Below are positions 57,601-58,112 of a DNA stretch of 58,112 nucleotides, one piece after another. Every line of letters begins with the position of its first letter. Position 1 is the stretch's first letter. Made by a program: the position numbers and the translations under genes. The DNA lies in the NCBI GenBank assembly GCA_036501485.1, contig DASYAG010000062.1:1-58112 (forward strand), given 5' to 3'. Origin of the DNA: PALSA-607 sp036501485. GTDB lineage: Bacteria > Actinomycetota > Actinomycetes > Acidothermales > Acidothermaceae. The notes beneath the pieces were generated by a model. It was not told where the DNA came from. It saw only the letters and a program-made list of their open reading frames with translations, and ran no database searches.

Positions 57601-58102
57601 CACCGAGGGCGCCACCGTGCACGTCTACTTCGCCAACCGAGCGCCGTACGCGCAGATCGGCGCGTACGTCACGGACGTCCTCAACCAGATCGGGTATCAC
57701 GCCACCCTTACGCTGCAAGATAACTACGATTCCGCCGTCTACGACCCGCATACGCGGCCGGTAAACGTGGAGGGCGAGACCTGGTTCCCAGACTTTCCAT
57801 CCGAATCGCAATTCTGGCTCAATGTCACCTGCAGCCCACCGAGCTATCTAACTGCACTTGGCGGTTGCAACCCGGCGGTCGACGCCGCTGCTGAGGCCGC
57901 CTTCGCCGCGCAAGCCTCCAACCCGAGCGTCGCCCAACTCGACTGGCAGCACGTGTATTCACTGATGGACGCCGACGCGCGACTTGTACCCCTGGACGTT
58001 CCGCCTGGCGTCAACCTGCTCGTCTCACCCAGAGTCGGTAATCCTGAGGTAACCCCGAATACCGACCTCGAGGCGCTGCTCGATCAGTTCTGGATCCAAT
58101 AA
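54689..58102 (+). CDS. SARP/BTAD regulator with membrane helix, YVTN-like propeller and SBP family 5 domain
   Basis: The 1137-residue protein starts with an OmpR-type winged helix (about 12-100, LRVLGPLFALREGRQFGLGG) and a BTAD domain (about 110-255). A Pro/Ser linker ends in basic RRHRLNRRS, followed by one membrane helix (about 307-327, LLVAVAALVLVAGTAVVWI). Beyond it lies a YVTN-type propeller (about 350-617) with repeats such as VWVADNLDLTVARID and LWVANRGDGTVSRID. The final 500 residues are a peptide-binding SBP family 5 domain (GGTLTVATITPDDG, VYDTLVTVRKSAG, YVFQLRPGIEYSTGQALHAS). Paired cysteines (GECTQKPAHC, SCTIVPAGFPGQPGSC, TCSPPSYLTALGGC) fit a disulfide-bearing extracytoplasmic part. 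The ATG follows GGTGGAG. I infer a transmembrane one-component sensor that controls the divergent cupin gene. Confidence 0.88.
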   Translation: MTDVLGGDSSALHLRVLGPLFALREGRQFGLGGLRQRAVLGRLICSSGRVVTVDQLASAVWGEARPSGYVSTLQTYVFHLRAALDPNRSAGRASTVLRTEAGGYRLDLDANGATLDASQFDALFAAGRAQLAAGDPGAAVGQLHAAIGLWHGDVMADLRDFEFVQPYADRLTQQLVDAQECSFDAELALGNHTGIVDAIAAAIAAHPLRERFHAQRMLALYRCGRQADALASYKALRDMLVDELAIEPNQQIQDLHRQILEQHPALDWHPIDQPHAPTAVSSPSNSPRATAVEPGPPSRRHRLNRRSSLLVAVAALVLVAGTAVVWINQPRSGRTAAADSAVEVGTSGDVRVSVPIGQPPGAIAATPSSVWIAQPQSSSILRLDAKTRRRTATIPVGTAPVALALYGDELWVADGSDGKIDEISTQTNTAMRTVAVGHDPSALAGGLGYLWVANRGDGTVSRIDPSGRAPARTIAVGSEPDGIAVGDNAIWVANEFDNTVTRIDPTSLGATTISVGAGPDGIAVTSTAVWVADNLDLTVARIDLEHDDTVTKVETGDSPTSVVVFNGSIWTSNAGNATISRLNEATGRVTKTYAFGSSPTGLSVAGSTLWVSSTAYAPAAHRGGTLTVATITPDDGMASIDPALAYDGDLYDGMADVYDTLVTVRKSAGLTGLDLVPDLAEQLPTATDSGLTYVFQLRPGIEYSTGQALHASDFRRGIERTLLVEPSSALGYFNDISGAGECTQKPAHCDLSKGIITDDSAGTVTFHLTKADPDFLGALSITGFSTPVPPNTPMTHDVGTTPVPGTGPYEIEQFTPDRSLALVRNPHFVRWSSAAQPDGYPDQIVWKGYATQEAAIGAVGVGSGADVIYIDRLGDRNASISQLLQAYPQQLIDTKSYASHFLVLNSDAPPFDNPQARQAVALALTADPTLAAIDDGTASCTIVPAGFPGQPGSCAYTQNRAKAVAAVQASGTEGATVHVYFANRAPYAQIGAYVTDVLNQIGYHATLTLQDNYDSAVYDPHTRPVNVEGETWFPDFPSESQFWLNVTCSPPSYLTALGGCNPAVDAAAEAAFAAQASNPSVAQLDWQHVYSLMDADARLVPLDVPPGVNLLVSPRVGNPEVTPNTDLEALLDQFWIQ

Positions 58103-58112
58103 CTGACCAGAA

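Noticed and set aside
1..58112. CRISPR arrays, insertion sequences or phage modules
   Set aside because: No regularly spaced repeat-spacer series, transposase, integrase or phage structural motif was found on either strand.

Overview
This 58 kb window has the marks of a high-GC actinobacterial chromosome. GTG and TTG starts are common, genes often overlap by 4 bp, and the content includes SARP/BTAD regulators, a Tat-lipoprotein sugar importer, cell-wall-binding-repeat-2 proteins, a DUF3618 protein and an LldD2-type lactate dehydrogenase like that of mycobacteria. I cannot name the genus; a Frankia/Jatrophihabitans/Mycobacteriales-like lineage is only a guess. No integrase, transposase, CRISPR array or phage module was seen. 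|| Layout, left to right. (1) 1-6754: the end of a molybdenum-hydroxylase (CO-dehydrogenase-like) operon. It holds the coxL 3' end, an XdhC-YHS fusion, a MocA-type nucleotidyltransferase, the CoxD-type AAA ATPase, CoxG and CoxE, then a convergent LysR regulator and moaD/moaE. A moaA gene at 48.3-49.3 kb adds to the molybdenum cofactor pathway. (2) 6824-14201: an acyltransferase-3 membrane protein overlapping an unknown gene, a heterodimeric ABC exporter with one degenerate ATP site, and a secreted or anchored esterase. (3) 14233-18562: two cell-wall-binding-repeat-2 proteins flanking an unusual tRNA, Bcp peroxiredoxin, glucose 1-dehydrogenase and a DUF3618 protein. (4) 18693-31946: a galactoside island. 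galT-galE-galK (Leloir pathway) and a mutarotase lie next to a DeoR regulator and GH42 beta-galactosidase. Facing away from these is an ABC sugar importer (binding protein and two permeases, no ATPase) with GH36 alpha-galactosidase. (5) 32023-39364: assorted metabolic genes, a diguanylate cyclase, and a decayed VOC/GH15 locus at 37.77-38.43 kb. (6) 39445-45904 and 53871-58102: a duplicated secreted-cupin / membrane-SARP cassette, described below. (7) 45956-53841: housekeeping genes (YihY, orn, moaA, malic enzyme, Gdt1 transporter, VOC protein, SPFH-Arc operon, msrA) with tRNA-Lys and tRNA-His. || The most interesting content is three related cassettes. Copy A (39.45-44.49 kb) is a secreted cupin divergent from a 1450-residue SARP-STAND-TM-propeller regulator. 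Copy C (53.87-58.10 kb) is a paralogous secreted cupin divergent from an 1137-residue SARP-TM-propeller-SBP5 protein. Copy B (about 45.40-45.76 kb) is a gene-dead mosaic remnant. It carries a scrap of the cupin signal-peptide region, the copy-C type intergenic region and a near-perfect copy of the copy-A promoter with the first codons of the SARP, and it abuts tRNA-Lys. Both intact regulators are preceded by 11-bp-period direct repeats, the spacing established for SARP operators. I infer that these are transmembrane one-component sensors. They would couple an extracytoplasmic propeller (and in C a peptide/solute-binding domain) to a SARP DNA-binding domain, with the exported cupin as the likely target or partner.
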